64,000 nucleotides of DNA from Ctenosaura bakeri (GCA_948474755.1 CAOLHI010000920.1:124001-188000); one strand, 5' to 3'. Positions 21,751 to 32,891 are shown, counted from the first letter of the stretch. Translations and numbers: made by a program. The notes: a model not told the origin generated them from the sequence alone.

Positions 21751-23345
21751 TTCAATAGCATACAGTTTGCAGATGCTCCCTCAACCACACTCCTTCTTGG
21801 CACCAGCAGCCCACCATTTGGCATCATTTGTGCGCTCTAACTCTTTTTTAAGGTGGGACCCTGAGTCACAGATGAGAAAAGATAATAGTACTCATAACAC
21901 AGCAAATTGTTGTGGGAGGGGAGGGGGATGGTTGCAATACTTCTTGCTTTAAAACATCTGAAAGATTTTTGTTTTGCTACTGACATTTTCCAGTGTCTGT
22001 AAAATGACAAACTGCCATTTATAAATAAATATGAGTCAAATAAACAAGTGAGATTATTTGAATGCATGGCTTTATTATGGAATACCACCACCACAACCAA
22101 ATCTCTCTGCTTATCTTAGTTCAATGGACTCTACTGAGTTCAACAAAACATACAAATTGAAACAAAGCCCTAGCATCTTATTTGCTAATTCCTGCACGCT
22201 GTATGTTCTTATACTGTTATCTAAATCTTCATGCATGTATCAGTAATATTTTTACTGACTTATAGAAAAACCTACTGATAATAACACAGTAAACACGAGA
22301 ACGTATGAAACAACTCCATGAATAATAAATAATAAACCATGAAGTTATCACCATCTTTATTCCAAACCCACCTCACTCCTATCTAGCAGGGGTGGGAAGA
22401 AAAGGAGGGTAGAAAAAATGAGAGGGAGTCAACTTTAACTTTGTATTTCAGAGTGGATATGTGAAAGATTAATGCTATGCCCTCCAAAGATCCAGAGATC
22501 TTTATTGATATTGAGTTTATTACAGAAATCTCTGCTGCTGCTTCAGAGCTTTCCCAGATACTTCCTCCAATATGCCTCAGGGACTTGTGTCCTTTATTTC
22601 TGCTATATCAAGAGTTCCAAATCATTCATCATTTCTCAAAGCACCAGTATGACATTCCACTGACCAACGAGTCACTTAAAGCAGTCTCTCAGCTAGTTGG
22701 CCCTATTATATGCAGAAAGGGCAAAAGTGAATACCGGAGGGAAAGCTGAGTTCTAGTTTTTCTATGTGTTTTTTAAGAACTTGTCTCTTTGCCTTGTTTA
22801 AGATGTGTACATTGCCTGGAAAACATTGTTAGGCATATGTAATTGAAGCTGAAATGAACCTCCCTAGGTTTTTTTTTTTTAAATGAGGACTAATATTACT
22901 GCCCAGGCAGCTGAAAGCTTCTTCGTTGAAACTGCCTAGGCCCTAAATTGTTTCATTAATATTAGCCTATGTTTTCAAATCCTCCTGGGAAGTAAAGATA
23001 TTGCAGAAATGTAGAAATATGCAAATTGCTACACTTGCCTTGTCCCATCACATCATTAGGATGCACAGGAGAGGAAAACATAGAGGCCATTTTTTATCAT
23101 GAGAAAAGATGGGTCTCCTCCAGTGGGAAAACGGTGCTTGTTTTCTGAAAAAAAAGTGATGGTCATATTTTAACTTGTTCTTTTGCTCAGTGATTTAGAA
23201 TCAAATATGTGGCCTTTTTCCCTACTTTTTTTTCCTTTACCACTGTTGCAGTTAACTATTTAACATCCAATATATCAAATAATTTCTAACTTTCTAGAGC
23301 TGAGAACATTTATTTTTGAAAAAGCAATTCACTAATTTAGACTCA
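21751..23345. other. Unrecognised noncoding sequence
   Basis: I recognise no element. The 90-residue plus-strand frame 22477-22749 has fairly balanced composition but no motif I know and no splice context; see rejected items. Confidence 0.4.
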
Positions 23346-24097
23346 GGCCCTTTTCGCACTAGGCTTTTTGCGGGAGCGGGGGTGGGCGGCTTGCGGGAAA
23401 AGCCTAGTTCGGGAGCCTGCCGGTTCCCCGCTGGTTCCTTCCGCAGCCGAAGGAACCAGCTGGGAAACGCACCGTCCCGGAGGCGGCGGCGGCTCGCGAG
23501 TCCATCCCCACCCCCGCGCGCGCAAGAAAGGAGCCCGTCGCTCCTGGCGCATGCGGGGGGCGGGCGCGACTGTCGCTCGCTCCTGGCGCGTGCGGGGGGC
23601 TGCTCGCGACAGCCTCCCGATCGCGCGCGCGCGCACGGGGGTGGGCGCGACTGTCCCTCGCTCCTGGCGCGAGGGACAGTCGCGCCCGCCCCCCCTCGCG
23701 CGCGCCAGGAGCGAGCGACAGTCGCGCCCGCCCCCCGCGCGCGCGAGAGCGGGAGGCTGTCGCGAGCAGCCCTCCGCCCGTGCGAAGCAGGGTGCCGTCG
23801 CATCCGTGGCGCTACCACCCCGCCCCGCCCCTTCCTTCCGCAGGAGCGGAGGGAGGGAAGCGCGACCCGGCCGCCGCCCCGACGCACCGCACAACAGGTA
23901 AGTGCGGGTGGGCGCCGGGAGCGTTGCGCGAGCACGGGTTGATTTTCGCCTGCTAGCGAAAATCAAAAACCCCGCGCCCGCGCCGCTGCAGCCCCGTGAG
24001 AGCACCGGAAGTGGGAGTGCGTCGTGCGCAGCGGCGCTCCCACTCCCGCGCGGCTCACGGGGCTCTTTCGCTTGGGAAAGCCCGTGCGAAAAGGTCC
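23346..24097 (+). mobile_element. CpG-dense MITE type D (D2), Harbinger-like, TSD TCA
   Basis: A 752-bp element running from GGCCCTTTTCGCAC to GTGCGAAAAGGTCC. TCA is repeated at 23343-23345 and 24098-24100. It is a CpG-dense block with repeated units of the type GCGCGACTGTCGCTCGCTCC and its reverse complement between about 23560 and 23735, so the core folds back on itself. The donor CAGGTAAGTG (GTAAGTG at 23898-23904), the hairpin GATTTTCGCCTGCTAGCGAA at 23940-23962 and a terminal foldback around 23993-24064 follow in the same order as in D1 read in reverse. Long frames on both strands (213, 208, 252 and 177 residues) are composition artefacts. Confidence 0.86.
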
Positions 24098-24100
24098 TCA

Positions 24101-25630
24101 TTATTTTTTTTTAAAAAAGTGTCATGTGAACATTAGTTCTTATTTAAAGAGAGTCCCATTACTAACATGTTCCTACCATGTTCATTATCTGTTACTGTTT
24201 CAGTCTTAATTATTATTTAAAAATGCACTTAAAATACAAACATCATCTCATGACCCTTCTCAGAAAACAACATTTCAGTGTAAATGTTAGAAGTAAACTA
24301 AACTTTTTTAAAAAAAAAGAAAAAAGAAAAAGGCTAAAAGTCATAAGTCATTGTATTATTTCATAAATAGGGACATAATTATGCCTCCATCAGTTCCCTC
24401 CCTTACATTATTATAAATAATGTTATTTTTAAGACATGACTTCCAAATTCTCTAAATTTCACTTTATGGACTTAAGTGACATGACTAAAAGAAAATAAAG
24501 GAGTGGTTTGGGAAGAAGTTAAAGAATAACCTACTCCTACATATCCTCCAGCATACCACAGATGAAAACCAGGATGTCTGTGGCCAAATGATGTCAGAGT
24601 TTAGCCCAGATAGCAAAAGTTATTAATGAGGAAGAACACACAGGAGACTGCATCAGTTTGCTTTTCCTTGAGTCTACTGGAAAGGGTAAGATTCCACCGT
24701 TCCTCTCCTCTCCACCTTGCTGACTTGAGTGCAAACTACTTTTCCTCTCTGAATTCGGTTTGTGGCAACTGAAGTAAACTGAAGACAAAGAAGGAAAGTG
24801 AGAGACAAACTAGGACATTTTAAAAGCAGTGGAAGAAGTGGGGAGAGAGAGGATAAATTGGGATTATCCTTGCCAAATTGGAACAGTTGGAGGATATGCT
24901 CCAGCGCTAGTTGGGTATTCTCTCTAAATTTGGCAGCACAGGAAAGATAGATACTCGACTGGCCTTACCATTGGGCTATAGAGGGGAAAGTGCAGCCATC
25001 CATATGCTATCAGACTGCAACTCCAAGCATTCCTCAACACTTCATGTTCTGGCTGAGAGCCGAAGTTGGTTACCGTCCACTGCATTAGGCTGGGACTGAA
25101 GCAGCTGTCTCAGGCAGCAGCTTTTTGTTTTGTTTTTTTGAAAGATCAGTAAACAAACTTTTTATTGTTGTTTTTGTTGTTGCTGCTGCTGTTATTCATG
25201 ATGATGATGATGATGATGATGATATATTTTTACTGTTGGGGACAGGGAGAGCTACTATTAGGATTTTTTTTGCCTCAGGTGCCTAAGATCAGCCTTGGAA
25301 TCTATGCGGTATGATTACGTGAGGAAGCACCATTTGTTTCTTTGCCCTGGGCCTCAGGCAGGCCCACTGTGGTGTCTGTGTCATGGGAGTAGTGACAAGA
25401 TAAACACATTTTACAAGATAAATAGGGAGCTGAGGGATGGCTTTTGATTCCCTGTCTTTGCTTCAATATGCTGGTAAGGAGCTGGAACAGATGTTTCAGA
25501 TTCTTGAGGGGAGGGAGAATCAATGGGCATGAGAGATTGCTTTATCTCTGGGCTACCCATTAGTCTATCCTTTCAGATTTGCTCCAGCTACTTGCATCCA
25601 TCTTTCCCTACCCCTGCCCAGCTGAGCTAA
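24101..25630. other. Unrecognised noncoding sequence
   Basis: It contains the ATG microsatellite listed separately and A/T-rich tracts. No gene or named repeat is recognised. Confidence 0.42.
25197..25223 (+). repeat. (ATG)n microsatellite
   Basis: Nine ATG units in a row, preceded by a TTG/TGC-rich stretch. Confidence 0.9.
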
Positions 25631-26097
25631 GGCCCTTTCCACACGGGGTTAAAAAACGGTGTAGAGCGACCTCCATGGAGGTCGTCTACACCGTAACGTG
25701 GATTGGGGCAGACTACGTTTGTGTAGTTCCACACCCCAATCCACGCAGGGGTGACCGGAAGTGGTGCCACCCCGTGCTTTTTCAAAACCACTTGTTTTGT
25801 GATTTTTAAAAGGCACGGGGTGTGCAGCCCTATCCAGCCACATCGCAGCACCGGTATGGATCTGCAGGTGTGCACAAGAGCATGCCTACAGATTGCGCGG
25901 GGGTGGGATCTGGCAAACTTCTCTGACTGGTGGAGAGCCTCCACCAGTCGAAAGCTGCCATTTTGGGCACTGCCGGATGCCGTGGATGCCGCCGAGTGTG
26001 GAGTGGCGAAACGGGCTGCTCCACGCGGCAACGGAATAAGGTAAGCCCCGTTTCCGCGTGGAGCAGCCTGTTTCTCCGCCCACATGTGGAAAGGGCC
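25631..26097 (+). mobile_element. Multi-hairpin MITE type C (C2), TSD TAA
   Basis: 467 bp, the same length as C1 but in the other orientation. It runs from GGCCCTTTCCACACGGGG to CATGTGGAAAGGGCC. TAA is repeated at 25628-25630 and 26098-26100. Hairpins include GAGCGACCTCCATGGAGGTC (about 25667-25690) and GACTGGTGGAGAGCCTCCACC (about 25924-25950). The donor GTAAGC is at 26041-26046 on the plus strand. The solo LTR starts 5 bp beyond its right end. Confidence 0.85.
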
Positions 26098-26546
26098 TAA
26101 ATGTTACTGCAGTTCCTAAGCCTCACTTGGGGTGACATTAGATATCACTTTGATATCAATAATTTGGCTCTCTTATACCATCCCTCTCCATGTGTCCGCG
26201 AGGTCCCCCAGACAAGCTCATAGACAGGCATGGCCACTAATTGCTGTAATATTCCAACACAATACTGGCTGGCCAGAAACAGCCATTCCACAGCTTTAGG
26301 AGACCTCAAAGGCATGTACTCTATTATGTACGCACACTACTTACAAAGAACTCCCTGCCCCAAGCAGGAGGCTTGATTAGGAGAATCCTCATCTGTCAAG
26401 CATTCTGCGTTTGCATATTGTCTACGCCTTTGTCAATTCGGAACTAACTCAATCATGCTAAATTCTGACCTTTCGGAGGCTTTGTCTCCAGCCTGAAACT
26501 CATTGTTTTACCCAAGTACGGAATAGCCTGTGGCCACATTTCTCCC

Positions 26547-26554
26547 TATATAAA
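26547..26554 (+). promoter_or_regulatory. LTR2 TATA box
   Basis: TATATAAA about 445 bp inside the LTR and 263 bp before its AATAAA. The same element is found at the equivalent place in LTR3 (30145-30152). Confidence 0.7.
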
Positions 26555-26816
26555 TCCCTGACTTTGTGAGCTTCTTTGGATCACTCCTGACTTCCATCCA
26601 GTCTTGCTGCCACTTTGCTTGGCAAGCCTTCCCCTCAGTTCCACGTATTGAGACCTCATACCTACGAACTTAATCTGCAGACTACCCAGGCTCCAGGACA
26701 GATGTATTATTACCCAAACCAACAACTCCCTTTTAAAAATCCCTCTATCCCACTCCAACCTTTATTTCTTTAGTTCTTGGCGTGAGTGTGTTGCATACAC
26801 TGTCTGACTGTATTTT

Positions 26817-26822
26817 AATAAA
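26817..26822 (+). terminator. LTR2 polyadenylation signal
   Basis: AATAAA in TTTTAATAAAAACAATTATT, followed by a T-rich stretch. The equivalent signal in LTR3 is at 30367-30372. Confidence 0.7.
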
Positions 26823-27029
26823 AACAATTATTATTCTTACACTTCTGTTTGCTCCTCGACTTGGCCTGACCCCGTAGACATTGGGTGAAAGATCTCGCTC
26901 TGTTGCCCTGCCTCCCGTATTGCTAACGTGTGCTCTGTGCTAATTTCTCCATCTTTTAATAATTGAGAGCGCATTTAGGTGTCCCTTCCTGGACCCCCAG
27001 AAAACAGGGTAACATAAATCCTGAGTGTA

Positions 27030-27432
27030 CAGTTGTTCCCCCACATTTGTGGGTTTGAACTTCATTAATTTGATTATTTGCAAGGTGCGCACATGCCCCC
27101 CCCAATTCCCTTGCCTTGCCTGGGCAGATGTGTTTTTTTCTCTGCAGCTGGGCAAAAAGCAAGGGAATGGGACAGGGAGCACCGCACACGGAGAAGGAAG
27201 GTACAGATGTGCCTTCTTCCCCTCCCATTCCCTTGCCCTTTGTCCAGGTACAGACACCAGGGCAAAAAGGAAGGGAAGGCACATGCACCAGGGCAAAAAT
27301 CAACGGAACAGGATGGGGAAACCCTGGGAGGTCATGGAGGACTGGGAGAAGGAACACAGGACTTATTGATGTTTTTTCAACTTTCCTGAAGGTTCTCCAC
27401 TCTAAACCTTCATGAAAGTGGAGGGGCCATCA
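27030..27432 (+). mobile_element. Tc1/mariner-like (Tigger-type) MITE, TSD TA
   Basis: 403 bp from CAGTTGTTCCCCCACATTTG to GTGGAGGGGCCATCA, roughly inverted ends. TA is present on both sides (27028-27029 and 27433-27434). The left end goes on with GGGTTTGAACTTCATTAATTTGATTATTTG, the same order as in the longer copy at 32892. The overlapping frames inside (99-133 residues on both strands) have no transposase motif. Confidence 0.62.
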
Positions 27433-27950
27433 TAGCTGAGCTAAACCGAGGCAGTCATGAGCTTTAAAATTCCAGCTTAGGAAATTAATTCAGTCACTTT
27501 GTATAACTGTCTCTCTTTCAATCTTACCTCTTAAGATTTTTGTAATGATAGATAAAGTAACACTTGTTCTGAGCCACATGGCAGGGAAAGGTGGTATACA
27601 AATGACATAAATCAAATTAGAATGAGAATGCTTGAAGGAAATTTATATTATACTCCATGTAACTGATGAAGTGACGTATTGCTTTTGTTATTAGTAATAT
27701 AACTCATTAGTGTAAGTTTACTGAGGGACAGATTTGGATCTGTATTTGGCATGCTGGTAAGGCCTGTTGCTTAAAGCAAAATGTAAAATATCACATGTAT
27801 TAAGTATTTAAGAATGTATGCTTCAAAAATGCAAAAGCTATTACCCAAAGAAGCATGGCTTGTCATTTCACTAATTGCTTTTTTTTCTCAATTAGCTTAC
27901 TATTTGCAGTATCTAGTCAGATTAAGCACTATTAAAATATCTTGTTTTTA

Positions 27951-28019
<69 letters not shown>

Positions 28020-28131
28020 TATTCATATTCATGTACAAATAGCCTGGAGCAGACAAGTACTTTTTACATCTAAGAAATAATAATCTCTTACAAATTTCTA
28101 CAATTTGTAAGAGTATAGTTCCTTTGAGGGG
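27433..28131. other. Unrecognised sequence around a CT/TA microsatellite
   Basis: Apart from the microsatellite at 27954-28016, no element is recognised. Confidence 0.42.
27954..28016 (+). repeat. (CT)n(TA)n compound microsatellite
   Basis: About 15 CT units run straight into about 16 TA units, followed by an ATTCAT triplication. Confidence 0.95.
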
Positions 28132-28322
28132 AAAGTTGTAGTTCAATAGTAAAGTCTGTGTTTTGTATGCAGAAGGTCCCAAGGATCCCTCCCCAACATC
28201 TCAAGGTAGCTCTAGGAAGAAATCTTATTTTATATCTTGAACAGCTCCTTTTTGCTGGTGTGATTAACAAGAAGCAAGATGAGCAAAAGGTCTGGGTCAG
28301 TATAAGACAGTTTCCTATATTG
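28132..28322 (+). mobile_element. tRNA-derived SINE, second family
   Basis: It has a tRNA-like head with TAGTTCAATAGTAAAGTCTG (A-box region) and TTTTGTATGCAGAAGGTCCCAAGGATCCC (B-box region). The body CCCCAACATCTCAAGGTAGC, GGTCTGGGTCAGTATAAGAC and the end AGTTTCCTATATTG follow. It corresponds block for block to the copy at 21575-21750. Confidence 0.78.
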
Positions 28323-28477
28323 TAATATTTCCACCTTCACTGATGAATTTCCTACTGGTTGCCCTGTCAGGGAATGCAGCAGTGCTTTAAGACAAAGAAT
28401 TCCCAAATATGTCATATTTTTCCTTCTTCGGACCTGGGTGCCAGGCACAATGCATTGCTAGCGTAGAACATCGTTTA

Positions 28478-29709
28478 CTGTGTTACATTGTAAGAAGAAC
28501 AAATAAATGCAGATCTGATGCTATAGTTGATATTATTGACCTTTGTGATGTTGGTCTCTGAGTTGACATGGTGAAACAGTTGGCATCTGGGTTTGTGGTA
28601 GGGTCTTAGCCATGTTATGCATCCTGATTTAAATAATTAGTTGTTTCAAGGTCTGGAGGCTCTCTGTATGCCAATAAAGGCCTGCCTCCCAAAGCCTATG
28701 AGAGGGCTGTATTATTCTCCAGAACTGGTTGTAGCTCATTGGTGAGGTGTTGACTGGTCTCAGCTGGGGACTGTAGGTGACAACTAATACCTTGTATTTT
28801 TGATCTGTCTTGGAGGAGATGGTTCCTGGGTATTAATCTTGCTTTGATTTGTTTCTTCACCTGCTTAGGTGGGTATTATAGCTTGCGAAATGCCTGTTGT
28901 AAATCCAAGAGGTTTGAGTTTCTGTCTTATGGATCAGAGCAGATGTGGTCGTATTGGGGGACTTGGTTGCACACAAAAGATTTGATAGTATGTTCTGGGA
29001 AGGAACTGGAGGTATGTAAGTACGTGTAGCAATCAGTGGGTTTTTGATAGAGGGTGGTGCTTAGAAATCCATTGTGTAGTTGCATAATGATGTCAAGGAA
29101 GTTAATTCCAGACTTAGATTAATTGTGGGGTAGAAATTGTTGAAATTCTGGTGCAACTTCTCTAGTAATGCTTTTCATGTGGCTAGTTTACAAAAATGTT
29201 GTCAAGAAATCATAGGTAGAAGAGAAGTTTTTGGGTACATCTGTGGAGGAATCATTGTTCCAGGTCAGCCGTGAAGATGTTTGAATACTATGGTGCCACG
29301 CAGATGCCTATGGCAGTGCCCATTGACTTGGAAGTACATATTATTCCCAAAAGTGGGGTACTTATAATTATAAAGTGGCAGAGTTTGGTGGCTAGGTCTG
29401 CTGTAGCCTCATTCAAGATGATATTCTAGATGGCTTATAAAGAGAATGTTGGTGTATAGAAATTCCATATCCATAGGGGCTGGGATGGTCTTCTCTGGGA
29501 GGCTGTGGAGCTGGAGTATATTTTCCTTAGGAAATTAGTTGTATCATTCACATAGCTTGGAGAGTCAAGAGCATATTGTCTGAGAAATGAATCTATATAT
29601 CCAGATATCCCAACAGTGAAGGTTCTAGTGCTTGAGACAATAGGTCTCCTTAATTTGTTTATTTTGAGTAGTAGATAGAAAATGTCCAGTTTGATTTCCA
29701 GCAGTGTAT
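28478..29709 (-). pseudogene. Penelope-like element, RT and linker part (split by LTR3)
   Basis: Minus-strand translation gives Penelope-type reverse transcriptase blocks. Next to LTR3 is RPIVSSTRTFTVGISGYI, then sequence like ADLEQ and LLFYLRFLDNIFV (29191-29222). There the family's YIDDIF catalytic motif is changed to FLDNIF. Next is a FNNFYPTIN-type block, KPTDCYTYLHTSSSF, an RYNHICSD-type segment, and the linker with HKPRCQLFHHV (28561-28600). The last has lost one cysteine of the usual zinc-binding pattern. The copy ends near 28478 before any GIY-YIG endonuclease domain. Penelope-like elements encode RT plus a GIY-YIG nuclease; this one is frameshifted and inactive. It continues on the other side of LTR3 at 30576. 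Confidence 0.82.
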
Positions 29710-30571
29710 TGTTACTTCAGCCCAGGCCTACCCGGTGATAGCACTAGATATCTCTTTTTGATATCAAAACCATTCGGCCTTCCTCTGCCACCCCGCTCCA
29801 CATGTTTGCGAGGCCTCCAGACAAGCACGTACACAGGCGCGGCCGGTAATTGTTGGACATTCCATTCTCCACCTAGGCAGGCAGAACAGAGCCACTCCGT
29901 TGCTTCAGGGACCTCTCCTGCAAACACCCTTTTGCTTAAGCGGGACACTAACAAAGGTGCCCAGCTCTGAGCCGATAGTCTTACAAAGCCGGACTAAGTA
30001 CTGTGCATTTGCATACTGGCTACACCATTGTTGATTCAGCATTAAGCCAATCATGTTAAACTTGGCCTTTTCCAAAGCTTTGTCCTGCTCCAAACTCGCA
30101 TTGTTCTCACCAAGTAAGGCATGGCCTGCAGTCACAATTCACCCTATATAAACCCCTTGATTCCGAGACCACCTCGGATTGCTCCCAAGTTCCAGACCAC
30201 CTTCCTGCCATTTTGTCCGGCAAGCTCTCCTCAGTGAGTCGTGCTGAGCTTTCTTCCCTACCATCTTCAAGCTCCTTCAGGACTACGAGAAAGGTGTCGT
30301 ATCACCCATTTCCCCCGAAAATCCTTATTTCCAATTCTTCCATTAGCTGTGTGATTGTTTTACTGTAATAAAAACATCATTTTTGCTATTTTAAAACCTG
30401 TCTGACTGCTTGACTGACCTGACCCCATAGACATTGGGTTGCAAGATCCCTGCTAAGTTACCCTGCCTCTCACTAGCTTTAGTGAGTGCTCCAGCTAATT
30501 CTCCCCAAAATTGTGCTTGTGTTTTGGTTATTTGGGTGCCCCTCCCAGGACCCCCAGAGAACAGGGTAACA
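29710..30571 (+). mobile_element. Solo LTR (LTR3), TSD GTAT, inside the Penelope relic
   Basis: 862 bp bounded by TGTTAC and GTAACA, with GTAT repeated at 29706-29709 and 30572-30575. It has a TATATAAA at 30145-30152 and an AATAAA at 30367-30372. It is collinear with LTR2 across the GATATC palindrome, the TTTGCATACTGGCTAC block, the TATA and poly-A regions and the CCCCATAGACATTGGGT block. No internal region. The Penelope frame resumes at once on the far side, so insertion was simple. Confidence 0.9.
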
Positions 30572-30575
30572 GTAT

Positions 30576-31250
30576 CCATTTGAATTTGGTTCTGAACATT
30601 GATGGAGAATTCCCTTGAGTAATTGGTATGGTTCCTTCAGATGTTGATCAATAAGATCTTTAGAGAGGATTTTGTAAAATGCATTGGACAGTTTACTTTT
30701 AGCCTCCTGTATGTAGTTTGACTTGTTTATAATGACAACAGGTCCCTCTTTGTCAGCCTGTCATATAATAACGTTATGGTGGTTTCTGAGACTGTGGATG
30801 GTATCTTTCCAGATCTATAACTGTCTAGTTATATAGTTATAGTGGTCAGTTACACACACTAATTCTAACTAACCACTGTAAAGATCTGAAGGACCTGTAT
30901 CACCTTGCCAAGGCTGTTAAACATGTTAAACTGCTAGAGATTTTACAGAGATTAACATGTTTTGTACATAGTGTTATTCTTGTTGTTACAGTTCAACAAC
31001 TCAGTTGGGTTTACCTTTGAATAAAAATGCACTGGATTTGATTGTAAATGAAAAAGAAGAATAATTAAGGCAAGGACATGATTCACATATTTCTGGATCC
31101 TATTACAGTCTTTCCCACTCTCGCAACTGTATAAATATGCTTTGTACTCGAGGCTTTCCTTTCACTCCGTACTGCATCTGAAAAAGTAGGTTTATATCTA
31201 GAAAGCTCATGCTAAAATTTAAGAAAAAAAGTCTTTAAAGTCCTGCCACA
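30576..31250 (-). pseudogene. Penelope-like element, 5' part and promoter-side region
   Basis: On the minus strand from about 30790 the translation includes ADKEGPVVIINKSNYIQEAK, which is the RPADKGG..VI.NKSDY block found just before the Penelope RT core. It is followed by SKLSNAFYKILSKDL. Upstream (30800-31060) only broken frames remain. Beyond it, the plus strand carries TATAAATA (31130-31137) and a hammerhead-like core (31178-31213), a layout I recall from reptile Penelope-type repeats. The outer limit is uncertain. Confidence 0.7.
31178..31213 (+). ncRNA. Degenerate hammerhead-ribozyme-like motif of the Penelope element
   Basis: The plus strand reads CTGAAAA, a weak stem with loop (AGTAGGTTTATATCTA), GAAA, then AGCTCATGCT, which can form a three-pair stem III. 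Hammerhead ribozymes have the core CUGAUGA, stem II, GAAA, stem III. Penelope-like elements are known to carry hammerheads near their terminal repeats. Here CUGAUGA has become CUGAAAA and stem II is mostly lost, so self-cleavage is not expected. The motif is on the opposite strand to the RT relic. Confidence 0.4.
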
Positions 31251-31780
31251 TTCTTTTTTGTCTCCCCCATTTTTCCTCCTTTTTACGTACATGCATCTAA
31301 CAAACTATGGTACACTGTATTGCCTGGAATCTCTTAGAAAGGTTGTGGTGCAATTGACCTTATGTTCAGTTTTGACCAGTGAGGGGCTGATTTAATTTGT
31401 TATTCACCCATGAGAAGCATTGGGTAACCAAGGTAATTGTCCCAGTCTCATCATTTTCTCTGTGGGCTCCTTCAAACCCTTTGCAGTCTGTGATCAGATT
31501 TCCGCAGTTCAAGATTACCCTGACTCCAGTTCTTACCCCAGTTCTTTCCCCATGGATCTTTTTATTCTTGGAATATCCTTTTCTTTGACATTTGACTATC
31601 CTCTTCCAGTTTTGCATTCTATTTCCTCTTTAAAAACCCATTTATTCACCCAGGTATATCCCAACAGACTTCTCCTCACTTTTATTTTCCTTTCTTTTCC
31701 TCCTAATTTGGTTTGTTTTATTCCTAGCTGATAACTCTCTGGTGATTTTTTTTTCTAACACTCCAAATCCCAGACACTTT

Positions 31781-31817
<37 letters not shown>

Positions 31818-32891
31818 GAGATGATCAGTGTGAATCTCAGACATGCCCCTTACAAGCCTGTTTTTTCCCCTGCAGCTATAAAATACTGTCCATACTGATT
31901 TTTCTAAATGCTTGGATATAAATTAATGTCTGCTCATTTTCATACGACTTTACACTTGCTTCAGTTACTTGTTGGATACATTTTTGAAAGTCCCAATATA
32001 ATGTTCACTCAAGTCTTAATAAATGGTTGTTCATAGCAGAATGTCTAAAGCAATGCTTGTGGGAACAACAGATCGGGGTGCTTTTTGCACTGAATACAGA
32101 ATGACTTCACAGTGACAGGACACTAGAAGAAAATGTTACCAAAGCATTTCTGAACTGGAACGAAACGATTGGAGTAAACACAGGCAAATGGCTTCAGAGA
32201 AACAGTTGTAAGTGTCTCACCCAAGAAATTGTGCAAACAGTAGAAGGTCAATAGGGACTTGTTTGCAAGTAAATATGTTTATGAAGAGAGAGTCTGTGCT
32301 TTTGGTCCAGTAGCTGTAATACATTTGTCTTTGTTTACTTTATTCTTGGAGTGGAATGCAACACCAGGGACTGGAGCATCATGCCCTGGAGTCATCATTC
32401 CAGTCTCTCAGGGTCTGTCATTGCTACTCCTCATCACACTTTCCTTGCCCCTTGTTAATTTAATCTAGCTCTGTGGCCTATTCTGTGTTCTCTTAAGTCC
32501 CATTCTTTGTTTTGGAGTGAGACCAATACCTCCTCCGTGTTATTCATCCAAAACTTCAGGGGACTCAGTATAACTCATGTGTGGCTATGAGGGCTCCATT
32601 CAAGAAGCCCATAGGCTTGATAACCACAATCGTTTTATCTATAACTTGATTTTGTTTTTCCAGTGGAGTCTTGTCATGTCTACTGGTATCTGTAGCTCAC
32701 AATATTCTTGTGGACCTTCAAATAATACAATCATGTTCAAATAGCTCCTCCCCCCTGAAAATGGCCACCTCTGTCATCTATTGGATAATGTTTGGATAAT
32801 GGAAAGAGAAGTAGCTGAATTGAAGACTGGAAAAAAAGAAATAGCTGGATTGGGATATATTCCAATCCTCCAGAGGTATTCAAAAGAAATG
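31251..32891. other. Unrecognised noncoding sequence with (ATC)n
   Basis: An ATC microsatellite (about 11 units) lies at 31782-31817. No other element or gene is recognised. The 103-residue frame at 31420-31731 is pyrimidine-rich with no motif. Confidence 0.42.

Larger units (their letters stand above)
26102..27014 (+). mobile_element. Solo LTR (LTR2), TSD TAAA
   Basis: 913 bp bounded by TGTTAC and GTAACA, with TAAA repeated at 26098-26101 and 27015-27018. It carries a TATA box TATATAAA at 26547-26554 and a polyadenylation signal AATAAA at 26817-26822, so U3, R and U5 can be placed. The 5' part has a GATATCACTTTGATATC palindrome. It aligns with LTR3 and, in reverse, LTR1. There is no primer-binding site or gag/pol-like sequence on either side, as expected after LTR-LTR recombination. 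A 4-bp duplication fits a retrovirus-like or Gypsy-type integrase; the family cannot be decided without an internal region. Confidence 0.88.

Noticed and set aside
22477..22749. 90-residue plus-strand frame with balanced composition
   Set aside because: No recognised motif, no flanking splice sites of note and no related copy; random frames of this size are expected in 64 kb.
23294..24114. Frames of 177-252 residues on both strands in D2
   Set aside because: Same reason: CpG-dense palindromic repeats keep all frames open; no domain visible.
25627..26085. 152-residue minus-strand frame
   Set aside because: It lies wholly inside MITE C2 and mirrors frames in other type C copies that are not conserved.
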